From positions 62,001 to 126,000 of the forward strand of contig CM074136.1 in assembly GCA_037178625.1 (NCBI GenBank): DNA of 64,000 bases. The letters run 5' to 3'. The translations under genes were made by a program, and so were the position numbers. This DNA is from Skeletonema tropicum. Its lineage: Eukaryota; Bacillariophyta; Thalassiosirophyceae; Thalassiosirales; Thalassiosiraceae. Below the pieces are notes generated by a model, which saw only the letters and a program-made list of their open reading frames with translations, did no database searches and was not told the DNA's origin. Below, one piece after another: positions 21,190 to 31,013 of the stretch; positions within the stretch are counted from its first letter, which is position 1, and each line of letters opens with the position of its first letter.

Positions 21190-21860
21190 CAAGGCATCCA
21201 GTTGCACACCGCATTTCAGCGTCACGACTCTGCTATAGCTTAATTAGGTACTGAGCGGGACTTGACACATCCACTCTTGACGTCATGGATGAGACAGGGA
21301 ACACAACCCTTCATCATGCTTGCGCAGCGCCCTGCATGAAATCATAGCTCTTCTCATGGATAAATTCGGCGTGCAGTATTCATATCAAGACCGAACGCTC
21401 ACAAGAAGCCTCCTATCGATATCTTATGGGAAGCAATGCTGACAGGGAAAGTGTTGCATACACAGAGAAAGAGAACATGTAAGACTTCTGAGGGCATATC
21501 TTGAGATGATTATAGGCAGTGATGTACAGGTGCAATCTGCTTCAGCTTCTTGTCCGAGTCTGACCGGAAGAAGAGAACGTTGGGCCATTAGCAGCCTTTC
21601 AGACCTCTCCTTCAGTTCAACAAGCAAGTAAATAATCATTTCTAATGCTGTCGCTTCTACAGCACTCTATCTCTTCACCTTCGTTCATTATGTCCGAGTC
21701 TGTATCCAAAGAGAAAAAGATGCACAGCTAGCGATCATCGCCAAGTGAGAATGAAAAGAAGTGGAAATTTAATCATGACTAACATGACAGACCCAGTCCA
21801 CTTTCATGGCTCCGTGACCTCGTAAATGAAAGAAACGAACTAATTATCAATTATATTCCT
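21190..21860 (+). pseudogene. Eroded ankyrin C-terminal fragments
   Basis: 21190-21592 corresponds to the last third of the family (words ACACATCCACTCTTGACGTC, ATGGATAAATTCGGCGTGCA, GTCCGAGTCTGACCGGAA) with several frame breaks. It is nearly the same as 35800-36221, so gene plus fragment were duplicated as a unit. A further tail-like scrap (AAAAGAAGTGGAAATTTAAT) lies near 21753. None is translatable as a family protein. Confidence 0.65.
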
Positions 21861-22268
21861 CTCAAAGTAGTCTTGAATAGATACGAGAGGCCAAGGTGTT
21901 TCAAGCCCTCTTGAGTACCCTTGGCATGGTAGTGTATCTTGCTCTCCTTTCTGGTAGCCAGGTGTCGGAGCTGATGTGTTGTTGCATGCCAAAATGGCCG
22001 CCTAATTCTCTGAACATCATCACGACTATCTGCTGCTTCTTCTCTTCAATAAAGGTGTAGACGAGCCTGTCGGTAGTGCGGGTGTTTGGTGCTATCAAGT
22101 GGCAAGAATTTGAATGTATCTTTGCTTGAGAATGCATGCTACAATAGCGATTCCTACGTTAGCTCCCGCTATTTTCTATGGTTTGCACTCTCACGCTATT
22201 TTCAGATGATCTCGTTCTTGGATCTCATTCTCACACCACTCGCTCGCTATTTTGACTCTTACTAAAGA

Positions 22269-22394
22269 TACTAGCCTCGCTGACGCTCGTCTAGCCGCTG
22301 CGCGGGTTTTCTAAATAAGAGAGGAGGCACCGGCTATCTACTACGATATTGATTGTGTCTACTTATATACATAGCAGTATTCAAATAGTACGAA
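22269..22394 (+). repeat. Dispersed repeat, about 126 bp (copy A)
   Basis: This segment (starting ACTAGCCTCGCTGACGCTCG, ending TATTCAAATAGTACG) is identical or nearly so to 29929-30053. Here it lies about 185 bp upstream of the OTU-like gene; the other copy lies near the 3' end of a MORN-gene fragment. Confidence 0.7.
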
Positions 22395-22578
22395 TTGAAA
22401 ATTGATTTTATTTCGTTTTTTGGGTCTCCTTCCTTCTTCCCCGAATCTTGATGGGTGTTTGTTGTGATATCAGATTCGTCATTGAAAGAGTGAGGCAGCT
22501 TCCCTAAGGTATATATGAAACTTGCAATACTATCCTAGTAGATAGTGATGTGACGAAATATTAGTAAGCTTGAAAAGG

Positions 22579-23190
22579 ATGAGTTCTGTAACTGGTGTTG
22601 TGACGAAAGAGAGGAGGCAATTCGTTGATAATTTGGAGAAAATTTCTCTTCCTGTTCCGTTCTTGCGGACCCTGTTCGAGCATGGGCATGAGGTTTTATG
22701 GATCAATTACGGGCAAGACGGATTTTTGAATGCTGTATCGAATCATTTGGCGTTGTACGGTTCGTACATGTCAATAGAAGATTTGAAGGGATTATTAATT
22801 AATTATGAGAAGGAGAATGCTGTGGATTTGGAACGTTCTTCATTATTTAGGGTTGGGAAACATGGTGGCACAATGAGTTTTATTGAATATGTGGAGAAGC
22901 TGGAGAATAACGAAAGGATTGCAGAGGAGTTAGACTTTGATTGCATGTCTAAGATTTTGGGCGCAGAAATTTCAGTATTTTTTCCAGATTTTGAAAATGA
23001 TGCGGAGCTGCTGAGATTGAAAAAATACAATTCTCAAGGAGCTGAGGAGAGGCTTCTTCGTATTGCTGTTGTGCATGACAATACCAAGTTTCCTGTTCGC
23101 ACTTATGCGACAGTGCCTGTGTTGAAAGAGTGTTTGTCACACAACCCATACCTTAGTTGCAATGCAGGGGAGGAGAAAGCGGGGGGTTGA
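22579..23190 (+). CDS. OTU-like protein, probably non-catalytic
   Basis: The frame begins at the ATG at 22579 (MSSVTGVVTKERRQ...), giving about 203 aa. The stretch GQDGFLNAVSNHLALYG (about residue 47) is laid out like the OTU catalytic loop (DGxCLFRAxxxQL), but the cysteine is absent. GGTMSFIEYVEKL, then a segment with KILGAEISVFF, then a late IAVVHDN match the order of later OTU blocks. OTU proteins are usually deubiquitinating cysteine proteases; without the cysteine this would be a pseudo-enzyme. The family call is weak and rests on motif layout. An upstream exon carrying more sequence cannot be excluded. The next gene downstream is the dUTPase. Confidence 0.5.
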   Translation: MSSVTGVVTKERRQFVDNLEKISLPVPFLRTLFEHGHEVLWINYGQDGFLNAVSNHLALYGSYMSIEDLKGLLINYEKENAVDLERSSLFRVGKHGGTMSFIEYVEKLENNERIAEELDFDCMSKILGAEISVFFPDFENDAELLRLKKYNSQGAEERLLRIAVVHDNTKFPVRTYATVPVLKECLSHNPYLSCNAGEEKAGG

Positions 23191-23555
23191 GATGTCAGTA
23201 ATGTTGTTGTTCGTAGGGGGGGATCGTGTTACGAAGCTAGCAGATAAGAGGCGAATAAAGAGATTTTCTTTGCTGTTTAGATTGCATTAATTACATAACA
23301 TGTGCCCACCATGGTCGGGGATTGATCAAATCTTGAAGAGTAGGTCCATTAGTACGCAGCAGCTCGACCGGACGCGGGACAGAGGAGGTGGGGACGGACC
23401 CTTTTTTCCGGGAACCGTTCGTTTGGCTTGATCAGTCCTATGAAGAAGATCTCGTCTATCTCTCCAGAGCCGCCCCCACCCTATTCAGCTATCTAACTTC
23501 CGCAGATGGCGATACATCTCCAGCCTTCTATTACATTGTTTCCACACCTCCCATC

Positions 23556-24187
23556 ATGCTATTGGTAAAACTCCTCAGTCCTAATGCCACTATGCCAACT
23601 CGCTGGTCACCCGAATCTGCTGGGTTTGATTTATGTGCAGCGGAGCCTAAAGTCGTACCTGCTGGGGGGATGGCAGTTATTAAAACTGACTTGAGTGTTG
23701 CCTGTCCAGAGGGAACTTATGCCCGTATCGCTCCAAGGAGGCAAGTCCGACAATGCTCGATATTGTGTGCTATGTTATCATGCATTCATATTAATTCCTG
23801 CGTTTTGTTCTGTTGTGTATTATGTAGTGGTGTTGCTGTTAAGAGAATGATCGGCTGTGGTGCTGGAGTTGTCGATGCTGACTGTAAGCTAAAATTGAAG
23901 TACAAATTAACAGCCTCGCTTATTTCATTGTAACCCATCTCAAAATTTCATATTCATATATTTTTTAAACAGATCGAGGAAATGTAGGTGTGGTTCTCTT
24001 CAATTTCGGTCATGAGGATTTTCATGTTTACATTGGAGATCGCATTGCCCAATTAATCCTCGAAAGAATTTCAATGGTTCATGCAGTGCAGGTTGACGAA
24101 TTGACAGAGACACAACGTGGTGTTGGTGGATTTGGATCGACATCTGCACCCAGCAGCAGAAGAGACAAAAGTGATTTACCTCCGTGA
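23556..24187 (+). CDS. DUT: dUTPase (dUTP diphosphatase), three exons
   Basis: The enzyme hydrolyses dUTP to dUMP and diphosphate, keeping uracil out of DNA and feeding dTMP synthesis. Exons are 23556-23740, 23828-23883 and 23973-24187. Splicing restores the trimeric dUTPase motifs: [10 protein letters not shown] (motif 1), RIAPRSGVAVK (motif 2, across intron 1), [11 protein letters not shown] (motif 3, across intron 2), GDRIAQLIL (motif 4) and the C-terminal RGVGGFGST (motif 5, the nucleotide-capping arm). The start at 23556 (MLLVKLLSP) fits the usual N-terminus; the frame is also open upstream but without a better Met. Intron 1 has a GC donor (AG/GCAAGT, 23741-23827), intron 2 a normal GTAAGC...CAG (23884-23972). 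It appears functional. Confidence 0.93.
23741..23827 (+). other. GC-AG spliceosomal intron in dUTPase
   Basis: The intron begins GCAAGT after AAGGAG and ends TATGTAG. Only this boundary restores the PRSGVAVK motif, so the GC donor is well supported. Length is 87 nt. Confidence 0.85.
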
Positions 24188-24264
24188 TAGATTACGAAGA
24201 GAGAACTCTCACTGTGAAATTGTTGGATTTATTGCGTGCGTCTTTCCCCATGTCATCTATCAAA

Positions 24265-24710
24265 GCCATTGCAAAATATTGTTCGGGTTAAACATGTGTC
24301 GCCCTCTCTCGCGGATCAACTAACGCCAGGGGTGCATTCCGTCCAACCAACACTGCCACGGCCACGGCTCCAGCACCAAATATACATATATATAATTTAT
24401 AATATCATTCGTGTTACATAGATGTGGCACATTTTGGATAGGTAAATGGCATTAATACATAGTTACTTCTAGCTTGTGCAGCTTCTCTCAGATGTCTTGC
24501 TTGTTTTGGTATTCAATCAAAGTGGCAGTCATTGCAAAATATTGTGTAGGTTAAACTATTTAGTGTTGTTGATCGCCTTCTATTCGTGTTACATAGATGT
24601 GGCACATTTTGGATAGGTAAATGGCATTAATACATAGTTACTTCTAGCTTGTGCAGCTTCTCTCAGATGTCTTGCTTGTTTTGGTATTCAATCAAAGTGG
24701 CAGTCAGTTT
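24265..24710 (+). repeat. Tandem duplication, period 175 bp
   Basis: Sequence from about 24409 (TTCGTGTTACATAGATGTGG) to about 24530 recurs with almost no change from about 24584 to 24705. The second copy contains the 3' end of the MORN gene, so the first is a detached copy of that gene end. Confidence 0.75.
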
Positions 24711-25013
24711 CGAAACTTGTGTCTTCAATTTTTTAGCTTCTCTGACAAGCTTCAATGAGGATGCTTCAGGTCTACCTTTTCGGAAGTAGCACGTGTACGA
24801 GTCTCCATTCGACCAAGTTAGGCAGCCCCATCCGTGTTCGAATCCATCGCGGAACAATCCCGTGTATTTTACATCGCTCTTGAACTCGTAAACGCCCCAT
24901 CCGTGTGGAATGAAACGGTGCTTTGCCATGCCCTTTCCTTTTCCTCTGCTGTTGCGCAACTTCGTCTTACGAACAGAACCGCTGTATAGTCCACCAGAAT
25001 AATGAATCTTCAT
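24663..25013 (-). CDS. MORN-repeat protein, 116 aa
   Basis: The start ATG at 25013 gives MKIHYSGGLYSG... Repeats of MORN type (YxGxxxxGxxHGxG) are visible: YSGGLYSGS near the start, HGWGVYEFKSDVKYTGLF, and HGWGCLTWSNGDSYTCYF. The last 30 residues are helical and basic (a coiled-coil-like KLVREAKKLKTQVSKL). MORN repeats bind lipids or act as linear scaffolds; nothing shows an enzyme. Upstream codons in the same frame are open to 25085 without a Met. The protein may be a truncated piece of a longer gene, as a related fragment occurs at 30286-30708. Confidence 0.7.
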   Translation of the reverse strand: MKIHYSGGLYSGSVRKTKLRNSRGKGKGMAKHRFIPHGWGVYEFKSDVKYTGLFRDGFEHGWGCLTWSNGDSYTCYFRKGRPEASSLKLVREAKKLKTQVSKLTATLIEYQNKQDI

Positions 25014-25234
25014 TTTGAAGTTAAGTGAAATAATACCGACAGATGTTGATGACGATGCAGCCAATGATGTCTTCTTTGAGAACAAAGCAAATCGGATTTA
25101 TGAGCCAAGCTCGGATCGGCCAACCCCAAATCAAAGCAAGCAGCATATTATTCAATAGTAGTCCTAAGGTAGGGTTCTCACCCTTTGTTTTGATTCTGGG
25201 GTCTGCTACCTTTTACAAGATGTACAGGGCGGAA

Positions 25235-25400
25235 GTGGTGTGAACTTTTTTCAAATTGAGTTTTTGGGACTCAGTACCATCAAACCTGAGTCCACGATTA
25301 ACTTCAATTTCAAATCTACCTTGGACGGAATTGGTATGAACTTTTTTCAAATTGAGTTTTTGGGACTTACATCAAACCTAAGTCCATGCATCAGGGAAGT
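25235..25400. repeat. Two-copy tandem repeat, period about 97 bp
   Basis: TGAACTTTTTTCAAATTGAG followed by TTTTTGGGACT, then CATCAAACCT and AGTCCA, occurs at 25242 and again at 25338. Confidence 0.6.
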
Positions 25401-25709
25401 CGCTTGGCCTCTCTTTTGTGGCAACAAGTACAATACCTATTTGAAGTCCGATCACAGGTTCCAGTCAAGTGCTGTTTTGGTGTCATGGTTGCAAGAGATG
25501 TCGGATATTATACTGCTGAGGCTTATTTCATCGGCCTGATTGAGATTGAGGATCCAACTTGTGTGCTATTGATATATTCAAATTTGATGCTATAAGCGTG
25601 AGACTAATATGTCAAGATCGTATACAACAACATAAACTAAAGAAAGACTACTAATCAGCATTCAGTGATGATCGAACAGCGCACTATATTAGGGAGATAT
25701 AGGAGTAAT

Positions 25710-26015
25710 TCAGAAGTCTGCGTCGAGGCTGAACACTTGATCCTCCTGGGCTACACCAACACCACTCTTAGCATACTCTCCAACGCGCCTCTCGAAGAAG
25801 TTAGTTTTCCCCTGCAGACTGATCATCTCCATCCATTCAAATGGATTGGCAGCTCCGTATTGCTTGGGGCAGCCAAGGGCAGCCAACAAACGATCAGCAC
25901 AGAACTCAATGTACTGGCACATGAGGTCTCCGTTCATACCAATCAGGGAAACAGGAAGGGCCTCCACCACAAACTCCTTCTCGATCTGGACAGCATTAGT
26001 TATAATCTCGTCAAC
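25710..26015 (-). pseudogene. Ribonucleotide reductase R2 C-terminal fragment
   Basis: About 101 codons match the C-terminus of class I ribonucleotide reductase small subunit: [48 protein letters not shown] and the terminal FSLDADF, the peptide that docks on the large subunit. The homology stops at about 26015. Upstream on the coding strand the sequence is purine-rich with no acceptor site, so the iron-binding N-terminal two thirds are missing. I read it as a 5'-truncated copy, although a far-upstream exon cannot be fully excluded. No internal stop is present. Its dNTP-synthesis role would parallel the dUTPase 1.5 kb away. Confidence 0.8.
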
Positions 26016-26355
26016 ACCCCCCCTTCCTGTGCCCTTTCCTCCTTCTTCCTACATAACGTATGTAGCTAACTCGTAACTCGAGCCTGGTTTGTACGCATAT
26101 TTTTTTAAGTTGCTTGTTTGTACTCTATTTTTTAAGCTGCTTATTTCTAATTCATGGACGTAGGAATTAGTAGTCGATTTTAAAAAAGCGCAACTCTTCC
26201 GCCCACGGACAGATTCTGTTTTTCCGAGTAGCTCTAGCCATACTAAGTAAGTATAACTTACCTACATGTACGCTAACGCTTTACATGGTTAGTAGAGTTA
26301 GTCTTTACTTTTTAGCTCTCCCTTAGTATGTCCGGTCGAATTTGCCTCTTCCGTG

Positions 26356-26800
26356 TGTCCCCCCCTGAACAATCAAATCTAAGCCAATCAAAGAAAGAGT
26401 CAATCGAAAATTCTAAACACGGGGGGCAAGGGGGGGTGTCCCCCCTGAACAATCAAATCTAAGCCAATCAAAGAAAGAGTCAATCGAAAATTCTAAACAC
26501 GGGGGGGCAAGGGGGGGTGTCCCCCCCTGAACATTCAAATCTAAGGCAATCAAAGAAAGAGTCAATCGAAAACTCTAAAAACGGGGGGGGGCAAGGGGTC
26601 AAATCAAGCCAATCAAAGAAAGAGTCGATCGAAAATGCCCGTGAAGGCCAAAGGACACGCCAAAGGGCCCGGACAGAACGACAGAACGACAGAACGACAG
26701 AACGACAGAACGACCGACCGACCGACCGACCGACAGAACGACAGAACGAACGACCGACAGAACGACAGAACGAACGACTTAGCTCCTCTCATTATTTAGA
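26356..26800 (+). repeat. Minisatellite (about 79-bp units) with GACAGAAC/GACC array
   Basis: Three full units and one partial unit, each with CCTGAACAATCAAATCTAAG-type sequence followed by a G-run, lie at 26356-26640. A simple array of GACAGAAC and GACC follows (26680-26780), then TTAGCTCCTCTCATTATTTAG. The same ordered block occurs at 30708-31013. Open frames across it result from the repeat and are not genes. Confidence 0.8.
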
Positions 26801-26805
26801 TCACT

Positions 26806-27317
26806 CTACTGGCGGGAACTAAATCGTACCTCGCCGCGGTACGATTTATCAAATTTTACGCACAAAACACTAACAACATGAAAAGAGTCATAAATTCGGC
26901 CATGCTACTCGACGAAAATACATAGAGCGGTCTAAAAATAGAATCCCAAACAGTATATATACATGATATGATGCAGAAGAGACTATAGTTCGTCGAGATG
27001 GAGCACCTATCGACAAATTTGGGACCAATAACTGCTATTTCGATCTAGAATGACGCATGTCTACGGCATATCTGCATGCCTGTGCTGCTGCTGCTATGCG
27101 AGTATACTACCTACAACGTTGACCAGTGGTTCTATCGAAAGCTACTTGTCTATACTATCATATTATGGTCGATTATTTGGGATAGGCGTTGACATGGAGG
27201 CTCAGAACCATGATATTAGGGTGTAGAATGCGTCGTTTTTGTGTTTTGTTAGTGATTTGTGTGGAGATGTCTCCGTGGTACGATTTATTTCCGGTACGAT
27301 TTAGTTCCCGCCAGTAG
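26806..27317. mobile_element. Non-autonomous CTAC...GTAG element, 4-bp TSD (copy 2)
   Basis: The ends CTACTGGCGGGAACTAAATC and its inverse form a perfect TIR of about 25 bp, with a further inverted word (GGTACGATTTA) inside. It is flanked by CACT at 26802-26805 and 27318-27321. The site before insertion (TTAGATCACT) is seen unfilled at 31008-31017. Length is 512 bp with no coding region. It shares TSD size, CTAC termini and internal words with 3554-4075. Confidence 0.82.
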
Positions 27318-27357
27318 CACTCTCTCTCTCTAGAGAGCAATTACTTACTTCTCTATC

Positions 27358-28991
27358 ATGAGCGCTGGCGACGATAATAGTGATATCGCAGAAGTGGTCA
27401 CGGAAGAGCTGTTTCACTTTTGTTTCACTTTTGTAAATCTACGTCGCTTTCTGAGGAAGGCCTGCGTGACATTATTGAACGACATGGACATGGATTGACG
27501 CCCAGAAATAATATCGATACTCTCGTCAGCAATTATGGATTCTTCCTTTGGGCATGCTGCAATGAAAGAGTGGACGAGGGAATAATTCGATTGCTTCTCG
27601 AATATTTTCCTGATGCTATCAATGCTACTACTCACGGGAGCACACCGCTCCATTCTGCATGCCTAAACCCAAATCCAAATGTTACACTCAACATTATTCA
27701 ACTCCTCATTGATGCCGCTCCCGACTCTGTTCGTAGTGTAAACAATAATGGTAGCATACCTCTCCACTGGTTATGTTGTAATGACAGTATTGATGGAACA
27801 GCCGCAATGGAAATTTTGCAGCTGCTGATCGAGAAGTACCCTGAATCGGTTCAACATGCCACTAATAAAGGCCGTCTCCCAATTCACTATGCGGCCGGGT
27901 CTAGATCTCCTGAGTTTTGCCAAGTGCTAATCGAAGAGTATCCTGGATCTGAGCGATTATGTGATGCTGAGGGCGAGCTTCCTCTCCATCGTGAATGTCG
28001 TTGCAATATCGATGCCACTATCAAGTACTTGCACAAACTCTACCCCGATGCCATCAATCACGCTGACACAGATGAAATGTATCCGATTCACTACGCAATG
28101 GATCGTGTCAGCGACAGAGACTTAGTAACTGGTGCTGTGGAAACTGTGCAATTCCTGCTAGATTGTGATCCCAATGTGAAATTTCAGAAGTGGCAAGGAA
28201 AATCTCTGCTTTGTGCTGCTTGTCTTCAGACAAATAATCAGGAGTTCAATGATTCAATCCTCATCGTTGCTGCAATTGAAGTTATCAAGGCATTTTACGA
28301 CGCACACCCCGAAGCTATTGAAGAACAAAGAATTACGCAAAACTTCCAACGTTATCATGTTAAAGCACGAGCATTTATCAACAGCGAGTTAATCTATGCT
28401 CGTCAAGCAAAAGATCTCCGCCTGATGAATACACCAGATGACAATGGACGTCTTCCTTTGCACACAGCACTTCAGAACAATGCCAGTCTTGGCTCAATCA
28501 AACTGCTCGTGAAAGGCAATCCTTCTGCGATAAGAAACTTCGACGACAGTGGCGCGATACCATTGCACGTGGCATGTGAACATCATGAATCCGCTAGCGT
28601 TGTGAAGTACCTGGTTAGCCTTGCTGATATCACACTCAATGCAATTGATGGGCAAGGGAATACAGCCCTTCATTATGCATGCCGCGGTGCAAAGTATGAC
28701 ACCATTGCGCTTCTACTTGATAAGTTTGACGCTGTATCCGTATCAAAACGGAATGCTGACGGGAAGCTCCCTATCGATCTTCTGTGGGAAAGCAATGAGG
28801 TCCTTGATAGGGAAAGTGTTGCATACACTGAGCGCGTGTATCGGCTTCTGAGGGCATACCCTGAGACGACAATGCGCATTGGTTTGCAGGCACAATCTGT
28901 TTCAGTTTCCTCTCCGAGTCCCAGTCCGACTCTGGAAAGAAGAGGAAATTTGGTCACGACTAGGAGACTCAGGCACAACCACTGCAGTTAG
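27358..28991 (+). pseudogene. Ankyrin-repeat family copy 4, duplicated 11-mer and late frameshift
   Basis: It starts MSAGD like copy 7, in the same upstream context (GCAATTACTTACTTCTCTAT). The 11-mer TTTCACTTTTG is duplicated in tandem (27412-27433), shifting the frame after codon 21. The remaining body is open with all family repeats. Near 28932 CCGACT is followed by an extra CT relative to copy 7, so the usual GKKRK tail is read out of frame and a foreign tail (to 28991) is used. Two independent lesions make it a pseudogene, although a protein of about 520 aa could be made from an alternative start. Confidence 0.82.
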
Positions 28992-29928
28992 TGGTCTCAT
29001 AGTGAATGAAATGTACTAATTATCAATCTTGTATGTTAATAACATGGCAGCATTTCTTCTGTCGTGAATCTGCAGCTGGGTTAGCGAACTTGAACTTGTT
29101 AGCTATATACCTGGTTATTGACTGCACATCACATCCGTCCATCAACCTCATGCGTCTTTCTTGAGGCTTGTTTGTTGTTTCTTTACTACAATAGTTGGTA
29201 TTATTTGGCGCAGAGAGAGATTGCTGCTGCTAAAGATATTAACACCAACTATGAATTCCAGAGTTTTGTGGAGGATCTGAAGTAGTTATGGTTATGTAGT
29301 TATGGAAAACTAGATTCTAAAAGTAGCTACTTACCTTGATAGTGTTGAATGAACATTACAGAGACCCTTTCAAAATGCATTACCGTACCATACTCATAAT
29401 CATAAGAACTTCCACTAGTCTCCAGCCAATTTCCTCCACAACAACCACCAAATCAGATTCCCTCGTGCCCATCAAATAGGCCACACAATCATACTCCCAC
29501 AAAACACCATCCAACATCATTGGACAAGCAACCAACATATGGAGAGCTACCAAAGCCAACTACCGCTACGGCGGTTCATACAAAAGCCCTGACCCAACCA
29601 CCTACTACTTACACACAACGATTCGGGAGAGAAATCTGCTTCGCAAACGGCAAAGCAGGACTCAAAGCCCTCTCCATCCTATAACGAACACGAGCAGCAA
29701 ATGAACACAACTGCCCACAGTCCAAAACATCCCCTTGCAATCACTATCACTATCACTAACATCCCCCCTTTTCATTACTTCTACTAAATTGTACAGATGA
29801 AACACAGTTGCCCACAGAAACAACCACTCAATCAATCAACGTGCGTAGCAAATAAACGTAGACCAAACACCCGAACCACGAACCTATCACCTACCACGAA
29901 CCTACCTATCACCTATCATATCATACTA
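28992..29928. other. Ankyrin 3' flank, then unassigned CA-rich DNA
   Basis: The first 120 bp carry the conserved downstream words (GTGAATGAAATGTACTAATT, CTGCAGCTGGGTTAGCGAAC). From about 29360 to 29900 the + strand is rich in CA and poor in G; no convincing gene on either strand. Confidence 0.45.
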
Positions 29929-30053
29929 GCCTCGCTGACGCTCGTCTAGCCGCTGCGCGGGTTTTCTAAATAAGAGAGGAGGCACCGGCTATCTACTACG
30001 ATATTGATTGTGTCTACTTATATACATAGCAGTATTCAAATAGTACGTTATGT
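29929..30053 (+). repeat. Dispersed repeat, about 126 bp (copy B)
   Basis: Near-identical to 22269-22394. It ends at the same word (AAATAGTACG), after which the two loci diverge completely, so the edges are sharp. Confidence 0.7.
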
Positions 30054-30285
30054 AACACTTTAATAATTATGTAATAAAGGTTGTACATTGCCTTCTACGA
30101 ATGCTGTGTAGTGATTACTGAGACACGGTTGGGAGAATATTGATTTATGTGAGAGGGATTATCTATGAAGAGGTTTAATGTGAACGTGTGGAAACGATTG
30201 AAGACAGGTATGAAGAAATTAGAGCGAGATGTAAATCATTTGGTGAAATAATATTCTACAGGACTGTTAGTATGATTTGGCAGAG

Positions 30286-30708
30286 TTAGTACCCACTCTC
30301 GGATTCCTTCTTAATGTTGGTGAAAGTGGTGATGTAATTGACGTTAGAAGTGAGAGCCTTGTTGTACAATGTAAGAGTATCATGTTCATTTCTGATATTG
30401 TTGAGGGTTTCAAGATCGACCCCAGAACTCTGTGCTAAGTTACACACAATATCAAATTTTGTTTTCCAGTTAGTCAAGGAGCAATTGACCTGTTCGATCG
30501 TGGTCTTTGCATCATCCAAATCCTCCTGTACGTTGTTGAGGATGTTGGAGACATGGATGAGGTGTGTTTGGAGATGAAGGTTGATCTCGGCAGAGGATAG
30601 GGTGGTATCACATTGCACCTCCCCTTGAGAGTAGATACCTGTGTAAGAAACGCCGTGTTCTGGGTAGAACATTGTTCCGAATCCGTGTTCTTGGCCAAAT
30701 TTGAAGTT
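30286..30708 (-). pseudogene. 5'-truncated MORN/coiled-coil gene
   Basis: On the minus strand a frame ends at 30286. From the breakpoint at about 30708 it reads GNFKFGQEHGFGTMFYPEHG, then VSYTGIYSQG (MORN type), followed by about 110 residues of heptad-like coiled coil (from DTTLSSAEINL to IKKESESGY). Upstream, the frame runs into the minisatellite block, so the N-terminal MORN repeats are gone. It is probably a relative of 24663-25013. Confidence 0.65.
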
Positions 30709-31013
30709 ACCCCCTGAACAATCAAATCTAAGCCAATCAAAGAAAGAGTCAATCGAAAATTCTAAAAACGGGGGGGGCAAGGGGGGGTGTCCCCCCCTGA
30801 ACAATCAAATCTAAGCCAATCAAAGAAAGAGTCAATCGAAAATTCTAAAAACGAGGGGGGCAAGGGGTCAAATCAAGCCAATCAAAGAAAGAGTCGATCG
30901 AAAATGCCCGTGAAGGCCAAAGGACACGCCAAAGGGCCCGGACAGAACGACCGACCGACCGACCGACCGACCGACCGACCGAACGACTTAGCTCCTCTCA
31001 TTATTTAGATCAC
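30708..31013 (+). repeat. Minisatellite plus GACC array (second block)
   Basis: Two full and one partial unit of the 79-bp repeat seen at 26356-26640, then CCGTGAAGGCCAAAGG, GACC repeats (30950-30985) and TTAGCTCCTCTCATTATTTAG. The block interrupts the MORN gene on its left and meets the truncated LINE on its right. Confidence 0.8.

Noticed and set aside
22579..26015. An endogenous large DNA virus region
   Set aside because: The dUTPase has spliceosomal introns, the R2 gene is truncated and no capsid, polymerase or packaging gene is present, so the gene mix alone is insufficient. Kept only as a low-interest question.
26517..26822. A coding region rich in RQNDRTTERQ-type repeats
   Set aside because: The frame is produced by the minisatellite and the GACAGAAC/GACC array; the second block at 30708 has a different unit number and frame.
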